A stretch of 64,000 nt of DNA, from assembly GCF_900103325.1 (NCBI RefSeq), contig NZ_FMXM01000004.1, forward strand, positions 186,001 through 250,000. Direction: 5' to 3'. The stretch is from Mesorhizobium qingshengii. Lineage in GTDB: Bacteria; Pseudomonadota; Alphaproteobacteria; Rhizobiales; Rhizobiaceae. Shown piece by piece: positions 17,226 through 26,323 of the stretch; the first letter of the stretch is position 1, and each line of letters opens with the position of its first letter. The position numbers and the translations under genes were made by a program. Under the pieces are notes generated by a model. That model was not told the origin of the DNA. It did not search any database and worked only from the letters and a program-made list of their open reading frames with translations.

Positions 17226-19248
17226 GTCCGTCACCGCCGAAAACGCGCTCGAGCTCGCCGATCTGTCGGTCGCCTACCGCGTCGCCGGGCGCAACCGCGC
17301 GGTGCTGCGCAATCTCAGCCTCACCATCGGCCAGGGCGAAGCCTATGGACTGGTCGGTGAATCCGGGTGCGGCAAATCCACCGTGGCTCTCACCGTGGTG
17401 CGCTATCTGCCGAGGAACGGCTCGATCACCGGCGGCGCGATCTCGCTCGACGGCCAGGACGTCATGAAGCTGGACGCCGAGGCGCTCAGGCGAGCGCGGG
17501 CCGAAAGCGTTTCCATGGTCTACCAGGATCCGGGCAAGGCGCTGAACCCGTCGATCCGCATCGGCCGCCAGTTGACCGAGATTTTCGAGCTCGGCGGCAT
17601 AATGGGACAGGCGGCGCAGGACCGCGCGATCGCCATGCTGAACCGCGTGCGCATCTCCGATCCGACAAGCGTCATGCAGCGCTACCCGCACCAGCTCTCC
17701 GGCGGCATGCAGCAGCGCGTGGCGATTGCGATGGCGCTCGCCAACGATCCATCGATGCTGATCCTCGACGAGCCGACCACCGGCCTCGATGCGACAGTGG
17801 AGGCCGAAGTGCTCGACCTGATCGCGCAGCTCAGGCAGGAACTGTCGGCCTCGATCCTGTTCATCAGCCACAACCTCGCGGTTGTCTCCAACATGTGCGA
17901 CCGGGTCGGCGTGCTCTATGCCGGCATGCTGGTGGAGGAAGGGCCGACGGAGGTCGTGTTCAACGATCCGCGCCACCCTTACACGGTGGCGCTGCTGCGC
18001 TGCCTGCCGCGTGGCGGACAGCGCAAGGACCAGGGTCGCCTCGACACCATCCCGGGCTTCCTGCCCGGCATCGGCGCCGCCATCAAGGGCTGCGCTTTCG
18101 CAGACCGCTGCGCGCTCGCCGATGACCGCTGCCGCACCGAATCGCCGCCGCTCTACGATCTCGGTGGCAGGCTGTCGCGCTGTCACTATCACGAAAGGGC
18201 GCAGGCGCTGCCGCGCGCGACACCGAGCAATGTCGCGCCTGCACCAAGGGCAGCAGCGGCACCCGTGCTGCGCGTCGCCGGGTTGAACAAGACCTATGCC
18301 AGCCACGGCCACGCACTGCGTGCCGTCAAGGACGTGTCGCTCGATCTGAGGCCCGGCGAAACGCTCGGGCTGGTCGGCGAATCCGGCAGCGGCAAGACGA
18401 CCTTCGCCAGGCTGCTGCTCGGCCTGGTGCCACCGGACGAAGGCGGCACCATCGAGCTGGAAGGCAAGGCGCTGGCGCCGCGGCTGGCAGACCGCAGCGA
18501 CGATCAGATCAAGGCGATGCAGATCGTCTTCCAGAATCCGGACTCGGCGCTGAACCGCTCGCATTCAGTCCGGCACCTGATCAGCCGCGCGTTGAAGCGG
18601 CTGGCGGGCTTGAGTGGCAAGGCGCTGGAGGCTCGCCTCAACGACCTCGTCCGCTCGGTGCGGCTGACCGACCGGCATCTCGCAGTCAAGCCACGCCAGC
18701 TTTCGGGCGGGCTGAAACAGCGCGTCGCCATTGCGCGCGCCTTCGCCGGCGACCCCCGCATCGTCGTCTGCGATGAGCCGACGTCGGCGCTCGATGTCTC
18801 GGTGCAGGCGGCCATCCTCAACCTTCTCGCCGACCTGCAGTCGAAGGAAGACGTCAGCTACATCTTCATCTCGCACGATCTTGCCGTGGTCCGGTACCTC
18901 TCGGACAAGATCGCCGTGCTCTATCTCGGTCGCATCATGGAGTTCGGACCATCGGAAGACGTCTTTTCCGGTCCGCACCATCCCTATACGGAAGCGTTGC
19001 TGTCGGCCGTGCCCAGGCTCGATCAGACCGAGACGGCGCGCATTCGCCTTGACGGTGAAATCCCCAGCGCCACCAACCCGCCGTCAGGCTGCGTGTTCCA
19101 CACGCGCTGCCCGCGAAAGATCGGTGCGGTCTGCGAGCAGCAGGAGCCGCCGCTGAGCGAGGCGCAGCCTGGCCATTCGATCCGCTGCCACATCCCCTAT
19201 GGGGAGTTGGCGAGGCTGCAGAAGGCGGTCGTGACCGAACCGGCATAG
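17218..19248 (+). CDS. Double ATP-binding protein of the peptide/opine ABC transporter (DppD-DppF fusion)
   Basis: A 676-aa protein carrying two complete ATPase domains. Domain 1 has Walker A GESGCGKST, signature LSGGMQQ and Walker B LILDEPTTGLD. Domain 2 (from about residue 355) has GESGSGKTT, LSGGLKQ and VCDEPTSALD. Each ends in the oligopeptide/dipeptide C-terminal Cys-rich region ('GCAFADRCALADDRC' and 'GCVFHTRCPRKIGAVC'). The fusion supplies both ATPases in one chain, so only this gene is needed beside the two permeases. The start at 17218 is chosen because it overlaps the permease stop (ATGACTAA). Confidence 0.94.
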   Translation: MTKSVTAENALELADLSVAYRVAGRNRAVLRNLSLTIGQGEAYGLVGESGCGKSTVALTVVRYLPRNGSITGGAISLDGQDVMKLDAEALRRARAESVSMVYQDPGKALNPSIRIGRQLTEIFELGGIMGQAAQDRAIAMLNRVRISDPTSVMQRYPHQLSGGMQQRVAIAMALANDPSMLILDEPTTGLDATVEAEVLDLIAQLRQELSASILFISHNLAVVSNMCDRVGVLYAGMLVEEGPTEVVFNDPRHPYTVALLRCLPRGGQRKDQGRLDTIPGFLPGIGAAIKGCAFADRCALADDRCRTESPPLYDLGGRLSRCHYHERAQALPRATPSNVAPAPRAAAAPVLRVAGLNKTYASHGHALRAVKDVSLDLRPGETLGLVGESGSGKTTFARLLLGLVPPDEGGTIELEGKALAPRLADRSDDQIKAMQIVFQNPDSALNRSHSVRHLISRALKRLAGLSGKALEARLNDLVRSVRLTDRHLAVKPRQLSGGLKQRVAIARAFAGDPRIVVCDEPTSALDVSVQAAILNLLADLQSKEDVSYIFISHDLAVVRYLSDKIAVLYLGRIMEFGPSEDVFSGPHHPYTEALLSAVPRLDQTETARIRLDGEIPSATNPPSGCVFHTRCPRKIGAVCEQQEPPLSEAQPGHSIRCHIPYGELARLQKAVVTEPA

Positions 19249-19369
19249 CGAGCATCGCCATCGAAGGCTATTTCTGAACATCAACGGACTATCTGTCCGC
19301 TTGCGCGGAGTGCGCTTGATCCAAGCACAGTTCAGCGCATACCCTCCCTGAGCCAAGGGAGGGCTATCG

Positions 19370-20134
19370 ATGGATCTTTTCAAGCTGGACGGCGACGTCG
19401 CGCTGGTCACCGGCGCCGGCAGCGGCATCGGCCAGGCAATCGCGATCGGACTGGCCGAGGCAGGTGCAGACGTCGCCTGTTTCGGTCATGCATCGAAGGG
19501 TGGGTTGGACGAAACCGCGCATCGGATCTCGGCACTCGGCCGCAAGGCGCTGGTGCTGACCGGGACGGTGACGTCGCAGAGCGATCTCGCGGCGGCGATC
19601 GAGCGCGTCGAGGCCGAACTCGGCGCGCTGACCGTCGCCGTCAACAATGCCGGCATTGCCGGCTCGGAACCCGCCGAGACGCTGTCGCTGGAGAAATGGC
19701 AGAAGGTGCACGAGGTCAATGTCGCCGGCGTGTTCCTGTCGTGCCAGGCCGAAGCCCGCAAGATGCTGGCGCGACGCAAGGGCTCGATCATCAACATCGC
19801 CTCGATGTCGGGAACCATCGTCAATCGCGGGCTGACGCAGGCGCACTACAACTCCTCGAAAGCCGCCGTCATCCACATGTCGAAGAGCCTCGCCATGGAG
19901 TGGGTCGACCGCGGGTTGCGGGTCAATGTCGTCAGTCCTGGCTACACGCTGACGCCGATGAACAAGCGGCCGGAGGTGGCGGAAGAAGTGAAGATCTTCA
20001 AACGTGACACGCCAATGGGACGCATGGCAGCGCCGGAGGAGATGGTCGGGCCGACGGTGTTCCTGGCCAGCCGCGCATCGAGCTTCGTCACCGGCCTCGA
20101 CCTGATCGTCGATGGCGGCTACGTCTGCTGGTAG
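19370..20134 (+). CDS. Short-chain dehydrogenase/reductase (SDR)
   Basis: A 254-aa classical SDR. The cofactor motif TGAGSGIG (about residues 16-23), the NNAG motif, the catalytic Ser in the 'NIASMSG' region and YNSSK (Tyr-x3-Lys) are all present, and the C-terminus ends in 'GLDLIVDGGYVCW'. GGGAGGG lies just before the ATG. It is the last gene of the GntR-headed run and probably oxidises a hydroxy intermediate produced from the imported compound. The substrate is not readable; the family includes polyol, sugar and 3-oxoacyl enzymes. Confidence 0.92.
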   Translation: MDLFKLDGDVALVTGAGSGIGQAIAIGLAEAGADVACFGHASKGGLDETAHRISALGRKALVLTGTVTSQSDLAAAIERVEAELGALTVAVNNAGIAGSEPAETLSLEKWQKVHEVNVAGVFLSCQAEARKMLARRKGSIINIASMSGTIVNRGLTQAHYNSSKAAVIHMSKSLAMEWVDRGLRVNVVSPGYTLTPMNKRPEVAEEVKIFKRDTPMGRMAAPEEMVGPTVFLASRASSFVTGLDLIVDGGYVCW

Positions 20135-20212
20135 GACGGAATGCTCAAGCGGGCAGGATGTCGGGGACTTCGCCTGCAGTCTGAAATTATCCATCTCGCG
20201 AGGCGTTAGTCG

Positions 20213-20256
20213 TTGCGTGGGATGAACCTTGGTATATATAATTTCATCCCATGAAA
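20213..20256 (+). promoter_or_regulatory. tmoX promoter with palindromic operator over the start site
   Basis: The 440-bp gap 20135-20574 has no convincing gene. It holds TTGCGT (20213-20218), an 18-bp spacer and a perfect TATAAT (20237-20242). TTTCATCCCATGAAA (20242-20256) begins on the last base of the -10 box. Transcription from here would give a leader of about 320 nt before tmoX. A second similar element, TTTCAC-N5-TTGAA (20548-20563), lies next to the tmoX ribosome site. Confidence 0.65.
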
Positions 20257-20574
20257 CGGTTTCGCAAGATGGGGCTTGCCGAGGCCGATAGCCGAAATCG
20301 TGGGACCTTGATGGCTCGCAAATTTCAGAGCGCCGCAGCGCCGGCAATCCATCCATGGATGACTGCTTCGGCAGCAATCCTTCGGCAGCCATGACGCGGC
20401 CCCTTCGGCACGACATCACCACCTTCGAATTGAGCACCATCGCGCCTGCGCCGGCTTTTAGCCGCTGCATGGCGACAACGGCCTTGCGCAACGACCAGCC
20501 TTTCCAACACAATCAAGAAAAGCCGCAAGAAGGGAACGAACGACAACTTTCACACAGCTTGAAGGAGAACAAGC

Positions 20575-21549
20575 ATGTCATTTCGCAGCCAGATCTCGAA
20601 ACTGTCTATGGGCGCCGTCGCGCTCGCGACGCTCAGCCTGCTGACACCTTCCGCCCAAGCCGCCGCGCCCGAATCCAATGACCCGATCAAGATCGCGCTG
20701 TTCGACTGGACCAGCGTCAACCTGAACGCCAAGATCCTCGGCGGGATCCTCGAAAAGCTCGGCTACACGGTGGAATATCCGACCGCCGACTACCTCTCCA
20801 GCCTGACCACGGGTCTCACCAATGGCGACCTCGATGTCGGGCTGGAATTCTGGGACACGACCGCCGGCGAAGCCATGAAGGCGTCCGACGCCACCGGCCA
20901 GACCGAACGGCTCGGCAAGCTCGGCCCGAAGGCCAAGGAAGAGTGGTGGTTTCCCGAATACATGAAGGAAAAATGCCCGACCTTGCCGGACTGGCATGCC
21001 TTGCTCGACGCCACATGCGCGGCGTCGTTCTCGACGGCGGAGACCGCGCCGAAGGGGCGCTATCTCGGCGGCCCTGTGACCTGGGAGGGCTTCGACGACG
21101 AGCGTGTCGCGGCGCTGAAACTACCCTTCACCGTCATCCATGCCGGAACCGACGCGGCGATGTTCGCCGAACTAGATTCTGCCTATCAGCGCAAGGCGCC
21201 GATCATGCTGTGGATCTATTCACCGCACTGGGCGCCCGCCAAGTACAAGGGCGAATGGGTGCAATTCCCTGAATACACGCCCGAGTGCTACAACGACCCG
21301 AAATGGGGCGTGAACCCGGACGCCAAATATGACTGCGGCAAGCCGCATGGCGAGATCTGGAAATACTCCTGGTCCGGTATGAAGGACAAATGGCCGGTCG
21401 CGTACAAGGTGGCGAAGAATTTCACAATCGACACCGACGAGCTCAACAAGATGAGCGGCGAGATCGACCTTGACGGCAAGACACCGGAAGATGTCGCCGC
21501 CACCTGGATCGCCGCCCACGAGGCCGACTGGAAAGCCTGGGCGCAGTAA
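20575..21549 (+). CDS. tmoX: TMAO-binding periplasmic protein of the TmoXVW transporter
   Basis: A 324-aa glycine-betaine-type (OpuAC/ProX) binding protein. The signal peptide is about residues 1-30, ending in SAQAA. The mature protein is rich in Trp (FDWTS, EFWDT, EEWWFPE, WIYSPHWAP), as expected for a cation-pi cage for a quaternary or N-oxide amine, and carries a Cys pair region near 'CYNDPKWGVNPDAKYDCGK'. The order binding protein, ATPase, permease, tmm matches the TMAO transporter locus of marine Roseobacters. A ribosome site GAAGGAG lies 7 nt upstream. Choline or glycine betaine are alternative ligands; the neighbouring tmm makes TMAO the best guess. Confidence 0.85.
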   Translation: MSFRSQISKLSMGAVALATLSLLTPSAQAAAPESNDPIKIALFDWTSVNLNAKILGGILEKLGYTVEYPTADYLSSLTTGLTNGDLDVGLEFWDTTAGEAMKASDATGQTERLGKLGPKAKEEWWFPEYMKEKCPTLPDWHALLDATCAASFSTAETAPKGRYLGGPVTWEGFDDERVAALKLPFTVIHAGTDAAMFAELDSAYQRKAPIMLWIYSPHWAPAKYKGEWVQFPEYTPECYNDPKWGVNPDAKYDCGKPHGEIWKYSWSGMKDKWPVAYKVAKNFTIDTDELNKMSGEIDLDGKTPEDVAATWIAAHEADWKAWAQ

Positions 21550-21568
21550 TCGACCCGACTGGAAAAAT

Positions 21569-21597
21569 GAGACCTGGCTGTTGACCAGCCGGGTCTC
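21569..21597 (+). promoter_or_regulatory. Intercistronic stem-loop after tmoX
   Basis: A 12-bp stem, GAGACCTGGCTG with CAGCCGGGTCTC (one G-U pair), closes a 5-nt loop. No T-run follows and the ATPase gene starts 30 nt later. It probably protects the tmoX message or dampens read-through, like the hairpin after the other binding-protein gene at 15353-15378. Confidence 0.7.
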
Positions 21598-21626
21598 AAT
21601 TCCTGGTATTCCAGAAGGACGATTGG

Positions 21627-22712
21627 ATGACGGATAGGACTGAACAGGGGGCGGACGCAGCGGGCACGCCAAAGGATGCCCGTCCAATAAAACTTGCCTG
21701 CCGCAATGTCTGGAAGCTGTTCGGATCGAACGCGGCCAATTTTATCCGCGAGCGCGACGGCAAGGCCAGCATGGCGGAGGTTGCTGCTGCCGGACTGGTA
21801 GGCGCCGTGCGCGCCGTCGATCTCGAGATCCGCCAGGGCGAGATCTTCATCATCATGGGCCTGTCGGGGTCCGGCAAATCGACGCTGGTGCGTTGCATGT
21901 CGCGGCTGGTCGAGCCGACGCATGGCAAGGTCGAATTCGAAGGCAAGGACCTGCTGAAAATTTCCGATGCGGCACTCATCGAACTGCGGCGGCATCGCAT
22001 GGGCATGGTGTTCCAGAATTTTGCCCTGCTGCCGCATCTCAACGTGCTGGAGAACATTGCCTTCCCGCTCAGCATCCAGGGGCAGGACAGGCCGACACGC
22101 GAGGCGCGGGCGCGCGAGGTCATCGATCTCGTCGGCCTGCGCGGCCGCGAGCAGTTCTATCCGCGCGAATTGTCCGGCGGCCAGCAGCAGCGTGTCGGCA
22201 TCGCCCGCAGCCTCGCCACCAAGCCGGAGATCTGGTTCCTCGACGAGCCGTTCTCGGCGCTCGATCCGCTGATCCGGCGCGAGATGCAGGACGAACTGAT
22301 GCGACTGCAAACGATGCTGCACAAGACCATCGTCTTCATCACCCATGATTTCGACGAGGCGATCCGGCTGGCCGACCGCATCGCCATCATGAAAGACGGC
22401 GAGGTCATCCAGATCGGCACGCCGGAGGAACTGGTGGTCGATCCGGCGACCGACTATGTCGCCGAATTCACCCGCGACGTCGACCGCGCCAAGGTGATCT
22501 CGGCGCGTGGCCTGATGCGCGCCTGCGATGGCAGCGACCATGGCGGCACGGTAGCGCCGGATGCAAAGATCGCCAGCTTCTCGGCCAGCATCGTTGCCGC
22601 CGGCAAGCCGTTCGCGGTGGTCAACGGCACCGGCAAGCCGATCGGCGAGGTGACGCCGCAAGCGGTGATCGATCTGCTGGCCGGCATCGACCGTTCCGGA
22701 GCCGGCGCATGA
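21627..22712 (+). CDS. tmoV: TMAO/betaine-type ABC transporter ATP-binding protein
   Basis: A 361-aa ProV/OpuAA-type ATPase. Walker A is GLSGSGKST, the signature is LSGGQQQ, and Walker B is IWFLDEPFSALDP. The N-terminus has the long extension typical of quaternary-amine ATPases, including 'NVWKLFGSNA'. The C-terminal 90 residues after 'VAEFTRDVDRAKVI' are a regulatory tail with a CBS-like end. The ATG at 21627 has an AGAAGGA site. It overlaps tmoW by 4 bp (ATGA). It energises uptake of the TmoX ligand. Confidence 0.87.
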   Translation: MTDRTEQGADAAGTPKDARPIKLACRNVWKLFGSNAANFIRERDGKASMAEVAAAGLVGAVRAVDLEIRQGEIFIIMGLSGSGKSTLVRCMSRLVEPTHGKVEFEGKDLLKISDAALIELRRHRMGMVFQNFALLPHLNVLENIAFPLSIQGQDRPTREARAREVIDLVGLRGREQFYPRELSGGQQQRVGIARSLATKPEIWFLDEPFSALDPLIRREMQDELMRLQTMLHKTIVFITHDFDEAIRLADRIAIMKDGEVIQIGTPEELVVDPATDYVAEFTRDVDRAKVISARGLMRACDGSDHGGTVAPDAKIASFSASIVAAGKPFAVVNGTGKPIGEVTPQAVIDLLAGIDRSGAGA

Positions 22713-24691
22713 CGGCGACGGCAAGCGCCAGCGAGGCAAGGGGGCGCCCGGTTCAGGTCTGGCTTCTGGTCTGGACCTTGGCGCTTGCCATCGTGCTTGT
22801 CACGTTCCTGCTGCAGGACAGCCTGCTCTGGGCCGTCAATTATCCCGACAGCGCCGTTGTGCCGGTCGCCGACTGGGTCAGCGCACTGATGCGCTGGATC
22901 AAGTCGAACCTGTCCTGGCTGACGCGCTCGATCACCGCGGTGCTCGGCGTGCCACTCGACTTCGCGCTCAATCTGTTGGCCAAGAATTTCAAGTTCGGCC
23001 ATGGCGCCGATACCGTCATCCTGCCTCGGCTGTCCTGGGTCGGTGTGTGCGCTGCCGCCTTCCTCGCCGGGCATGCCGTTGGCCGCCGGAAGCTCGGCAT
23101 GCTGGTCGGCGGCTGTTTCCTCTACATCGCCCTGTTCGGCCAGTGGACCAGCGCCATGCTGACGCTGGCGCTGATTTCCATCGCCGTGCCGTTCTGCATC
23201 GTCACCGGGCTGTTCGCCGGTATCTGGGCCTGGCGCAAGCCATGGGCGGAAAGGCTTATCATCTCGCCAGCGCTTGATCTGATGCAGACGATCCCGACCT
23301 TCGCCTACCTCATCCCGATGCTGCTGCTGTTCGGCAACAGCCCGGTGTCGGCGATGATCGCGACCGCGATCTTCGCCACGCCGCCCATGGTGCGGGCGAC
23401 GATGCTGGGGCTGTCGCGCGTCCCTTCGGAAATCGACGACTTCAGCGAAATGGCCGGCTGCACGGCGCGGCAGAAACTGTGGCGGGTGCTTTTGCCTTCG
23501 GCACGGCCGACGCTGATGGTCGGCGTCAACCAGGTGATCATGCTGGCGCTCAACATGGTCATCATCGCCTCGATGATCGGCGCCGGCGGCCTTGGCTACG
23601 ATGTGCTTCTGGCGCTGCGGGCGCTGAAGGTCGGCGAGGCAATGGAGGCTGGGCTCGCCATTGTGGCGCTGGCCATCGCGCTCGACCGGCTAAGCCAGGC
23701 CATCGCGCACAACAACGCGAAGGGCCATGTCCATCAAGAAACCAACCCGGTGTTCTGGCGGCGCTACCCCAATCTGACCCTGGCTATCGCGATCCTTGTC
23801 GTGACAACACTGCTCGGCCTGTTCGTACCGGCCTTCGCGGCGGTGCCGAAGGCGATCACCTTCACCACCGCGCCGCTGTGGAAAGCGGCGGTGAACTGGG
23901 TGACGATCAATTTCTTCGACGTGATCGAGGCCTTCCGCGTGGCGCTGATCCTCAATGTACTCAATCCGGTGCGTGCCTTCTGCGAAGGGTTCCCATGGCT
24001 GGGCGCGGTGTTCCTGCTCGGCCTTGCCGGCTATCAGCTCAGCGGCCTGCGCCTGGCCGCCCTGGTCGCCGGACTGACCGCCTTCTGCGCGGTGACCGGC
24101 CTATGGGAAAAGACCATGGCGACGGTCTATCTCTGTGGCATCTCGGCCTTCATCGCGTGCCTGATCGGCATTCCGATCGGGCTGATGGCCTCGCGCAGCG
24201 ACCGGCTCGAGAAGATCGTCACCCCTGTTATCGACACGCTGCAGGTGCTGCCGTCGTTCTGCTTCATCATCCCGGTGGTGATGCTGTTCCGCGTCGGCGA
24301 CGTCACCGCGATGATCGCCACCGTCGCCTTCGCCGTGGTGCCGGCCATCCGCTACACCAATCACGGCATCAGGCAGGTGCCGCCGGCGCTGATCGAGGCG
24401 GCCAAGGTTTCCGGCTGCACGCCGAGTCAGACCTTCTTTCGTGTGCAATTGCCGCTGGCGCTGCCGGAGATCATGCTCGGCGTCAACCAGACCATCCTGA
24501 TGGCGCTGGCGATGATCATCATCTGCGCCATGGTCGGCACGCGCGATCTCGGCCAGGAGGTGTTCATCGCGCTGTCCAAGGCCGATTCCGGCCGCGGCAT
24601 CGTCGCGGGCCTCGCCATCGCCTTCATCGGCATCGTCGCCGACCGGCTGTTCAACGCCTGGACGGCGAAAGCACGGGCGAGATTGGGGTAG
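22709..24691 (+). CDS. tmoW: TMAO/betaine-type ABC transporter permease, double domain
   Basis: A 660-aa ProW-type permease made of two binding-protein-dependent permease domains in tandem. The docking loops 'EIDDFSEMAGCTARQKLWRV' (about residue 245) and 'LIEAAKVSGCTPSQTFFRVQ' (about residue 565) are paralogous. Single-domain ProW proteins are 300-350 aa, so the length reflects the duplication, which is also the layout of the Roseobacter TmoW. It overlaps tmoV by 4 bp and faces tmm, with only 15 bp between the two stop codons. Confidence 0.87.
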   Translation: MTATASASEARGRPVQVWLLVWTLALAIVLVTFLLQDSLLWAVNYPDSAVVPVADWVSALMRWIKSNLSWLTRSITAVLGVPLDFALNLLAKNFKFGHGADTVILPRLSWVGVCAAAFLAGHAVGRRKLGMLVGGCFLYIALFGQWTSAMLTLALISIAVPFCIVTGLFAGIWAWRKPWAERLIISPALDLMQTIPTFAYLIPMLLLFGNSPVSAMIATAIFATPPMVRATMLGLSRVPSEIDDFSEMAGCTARQKLWRVLLPSARPTLMVGVNQVIMLALNMVIIASMIGAGGLGYDVLLALRALKVGEAMEAGLAIVALAIALDRLSQAIAHNNAKGHVHQETNPVFWRRYPNLTLAIAILVVTTLLGLFVPAFAAVPKAITFTTAPLWKAAVNWVTINFFDVIEAFRVALILNVLNPVRAFCEGFPWLGAVFLLGLAGYQLSGLRLAALVAGLTAFCAVTGLWEKTMATVYLCGISAFIACLIGIPIGLMASRSDRLEKIVTPVIDTLQVLPSFCFIIPVVMLFRVGDVTAMIATVAFAVVPAIRYTNHGIRQVPPALIEAAKVSGCTPSQTFFRVQLPLALPEIMLGVNQTILMALAMIIICAMVGTRDLGQEVFIALSKADSGRGIVAGLAIAFIGIVADRLFNAWTAKARARLG

Positions 24692-24706
24692 TCTGAGGCG
24701 CGACGG

Positions 24707-26065
24707 CTATTCCGCCGCCACCCCCTTGACCTCGAGATAAGACTCCATCGAATCGTCCAGTGCCTGCAGCCACGGCGTGTGGTGCAGCGGCGCCATCGTT
24801 CCGGTCATCAGCGAGCGGTAGGCATTGTCGCGGAAGCCCATGATGTTCTCCGCCTTGTGGTGCTCCCACTCCATGAAGGTCCGGTTGACCGCTTCGACAT
24901 CGAAACCAGGGTAGTCGGTCTGGTCCATCAATTCCTTGGTGTAGTCGCCCTGGAACCAGATCATCTGCTCGGCGTCTTCCAGCGTCTCCTCGCGCGCGCG
25001 CCACTTGGCGCTGTGCTCGGCCATCGCCTTGGCGGACGGTAGCTTGATGCGGCCCATGATGACGTCGCGCGCGTACCAGGCCTGCGCGTCGAACATGTTG
25101 AAAGTGTAGAACTGGTCCTGCATGCCGATATAGAACAGCTTCGGATTCTTCTCCCAGACGACGCCCTCATAGAGGTCCAGCGGCCACATGCGGTTCGCGG
25201 TCTTGAGTTTCAGATCGTCAGTGAGGAAGGGGAAGGAATGCAGGTAGCCGGTGCATAGGATGATGGCGTCGACATCCTTGGTGGTGCCGTCCTTGAAGTG
25301 GGCCGTCTTGCCGACGACCTTCTGCAGCAGCGGCACCTCTTTCCAATTCTCCGGCCATTTGAAGCCCATCGGCTTCGAGCGGTAGCTGGAGGTGATCGAT
25401 TTGGCGCCATATTTGTAGCACTGCGAACCGATGTCCTCGGCCGAATAGGAGCGGCCGATGATCAATATGTCCTTGCCCTTGAACTCCATCGCGTCGCGGA
25501 AATCATGGCTGTGCAGGATGCGGCCGTTGAAAGTGGAAAAACCTTCGAAATAGGGAACGTTGGGCACCGAGAAGTGCCCGGAAGCGACGACGACATTGTC
25601 GAACTCTTCCGAATAGGTCACGTCGTTGGTGCGGTCATGCGCGGTGACGGTGAATTTCTTCGTCTCGTCCGAAAACGTCACCATGCGCACCGGGCTGTTG
25701 AAGCGCACCCATTTGCGCACGCCCGACTTTTCGACGCGGCCCTTGATGTAATCCCACAGCACGGACCGTGGCGGATAAGAACCGATTGGCCGGCCGAAAT
25801 GCTCCTCGAAAGTGTAGTCGGCGAATTCCAGGCATTCCTTTGGCCCGTTCGACCAGAGGTAGCGGTACATCGAGCCGTGCACCGGGTCGCCATGCTCGTC
25901 GAGGCCGGTGCGCCAGGTGTAGTTCCACAGCCCCCCCCAGTCGGACTGCTTTTCGAAGCAAACGATCTCGGGAATCTCGGCGCCCTTGTCCGCCGCCGAC
26001 TTGAAGGCTCTGAGCTGTGCCAGGCCGGACGGTCCGGCTCCGATGACGGCAACGCGACTTTTCAT
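24707..26065 (-). CDS. tmm: Trimethylamine monooxygenase (bacterial FMO)
   Basis: Oxidises trimethylamine to TMAO with NADPH, FAD and O2. At 452 aa it has the length of bacterial Tmm. The FAD motif GAGPSG is at 9-14, the FMO fingerprint F-x-G with His follows ('[17 protein letters not shown]'), and the NADPH motif is GRSYSAED at 204-211 with the Tyr207 known from bacterial FMOs. Close resemblance to characterised Tmm proteins continues through 'WSNGPKE', 'FYIGMQDQ', 'FNMFDAQAW' and '[12 protein letters not shown]'. Position 205 is Arg where the sequences I recall have Ala or Ser. It is divergent from the cupin-XRE regulator and convergent with the TMAO transporter. Confidence 0.93.
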   Translation of the reverse strand: MKSRVAVIGAGPSGLAQLRAFKSAADKGAEIPEIVCFEKQSDWGGLWNYTWRTGLDEHGDPVHGSMYRYLWSNGPKECLEFADYTFEEHFGRPIGSYPPRSVLWDYIKGRVEKSGVRKWVRFNSPVRMVTFSDETKKFTVTAHDRTNDVTYSEEFDNVVVASGHFSVPNVPYFEGFSTFNGRILHSHDFRDAMEFKGKDILIIGRSYSAEDIGSQCYKYGAKSITSSYRSKPMGFKWPENWKEVPLLQKVVGKTAHFKDGTTKDVDAIILCTGYLHSFPFLTDDLKLKTANRMWPLDLYEGVVWEKNPKLFYIGMQDQFYTFNMFDAQAWYARDVIMGRIKLPSAKAMAEHSAKWRAREETLEDAEQMIWFQGDYTKELMDQTDYPGFDVEAVNRTFMEWEHHKAENIMGFRDNAYRSLMTGTMAPLHHTPWLQALDDSMESYLEVKGVAAE

Positions 26066-26323
26066 TGCAGGCCTCCCGGTCTCATTTCCCTAACGAAACA
26101 AATTTCACTCACAGGACAGTAATTGGCCCTTGCGTGCTGTCAACAGCCTGCGTGCTGAAACAGCGTTCCGCCAAGGCGGATTTGCCGCAGAAATCGAACG
26201 CGGCCAAACGCAGGATCACGAGCATGCGCCCCCAAGCGGCTTGCCGTCGCAGTTGCGCTCCTGTATCGGCACCGAATATGTTCACCTCGGGTGAAATAAA
26301 TCTTCAAAGTCCGGGGTGGCGAC
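26066..26323. promoter_or_regulatory. Divergent tmm / xre promoter region with two TTTCAC-type elements
   Basis: This 258-bp gap holds two copies of the motif seen across the locus. One is AAATTTCACTCACAGGAC (26100-26117), 35 bp upstream of tmm. The other is the perfect palindrome TTCACCTCGGGTGAA (26281-26295), 28 bp before the xre start. The second placement fits autoregulation by the XRE protein. Confidence 0.55.

Noticed and set aside
20355..20681. 108-codon frame in the tmoX leader
   Set aside because: It overlaps the tmoX signal peptide in another frame and has no ribosome site; treated as untranslated leader.
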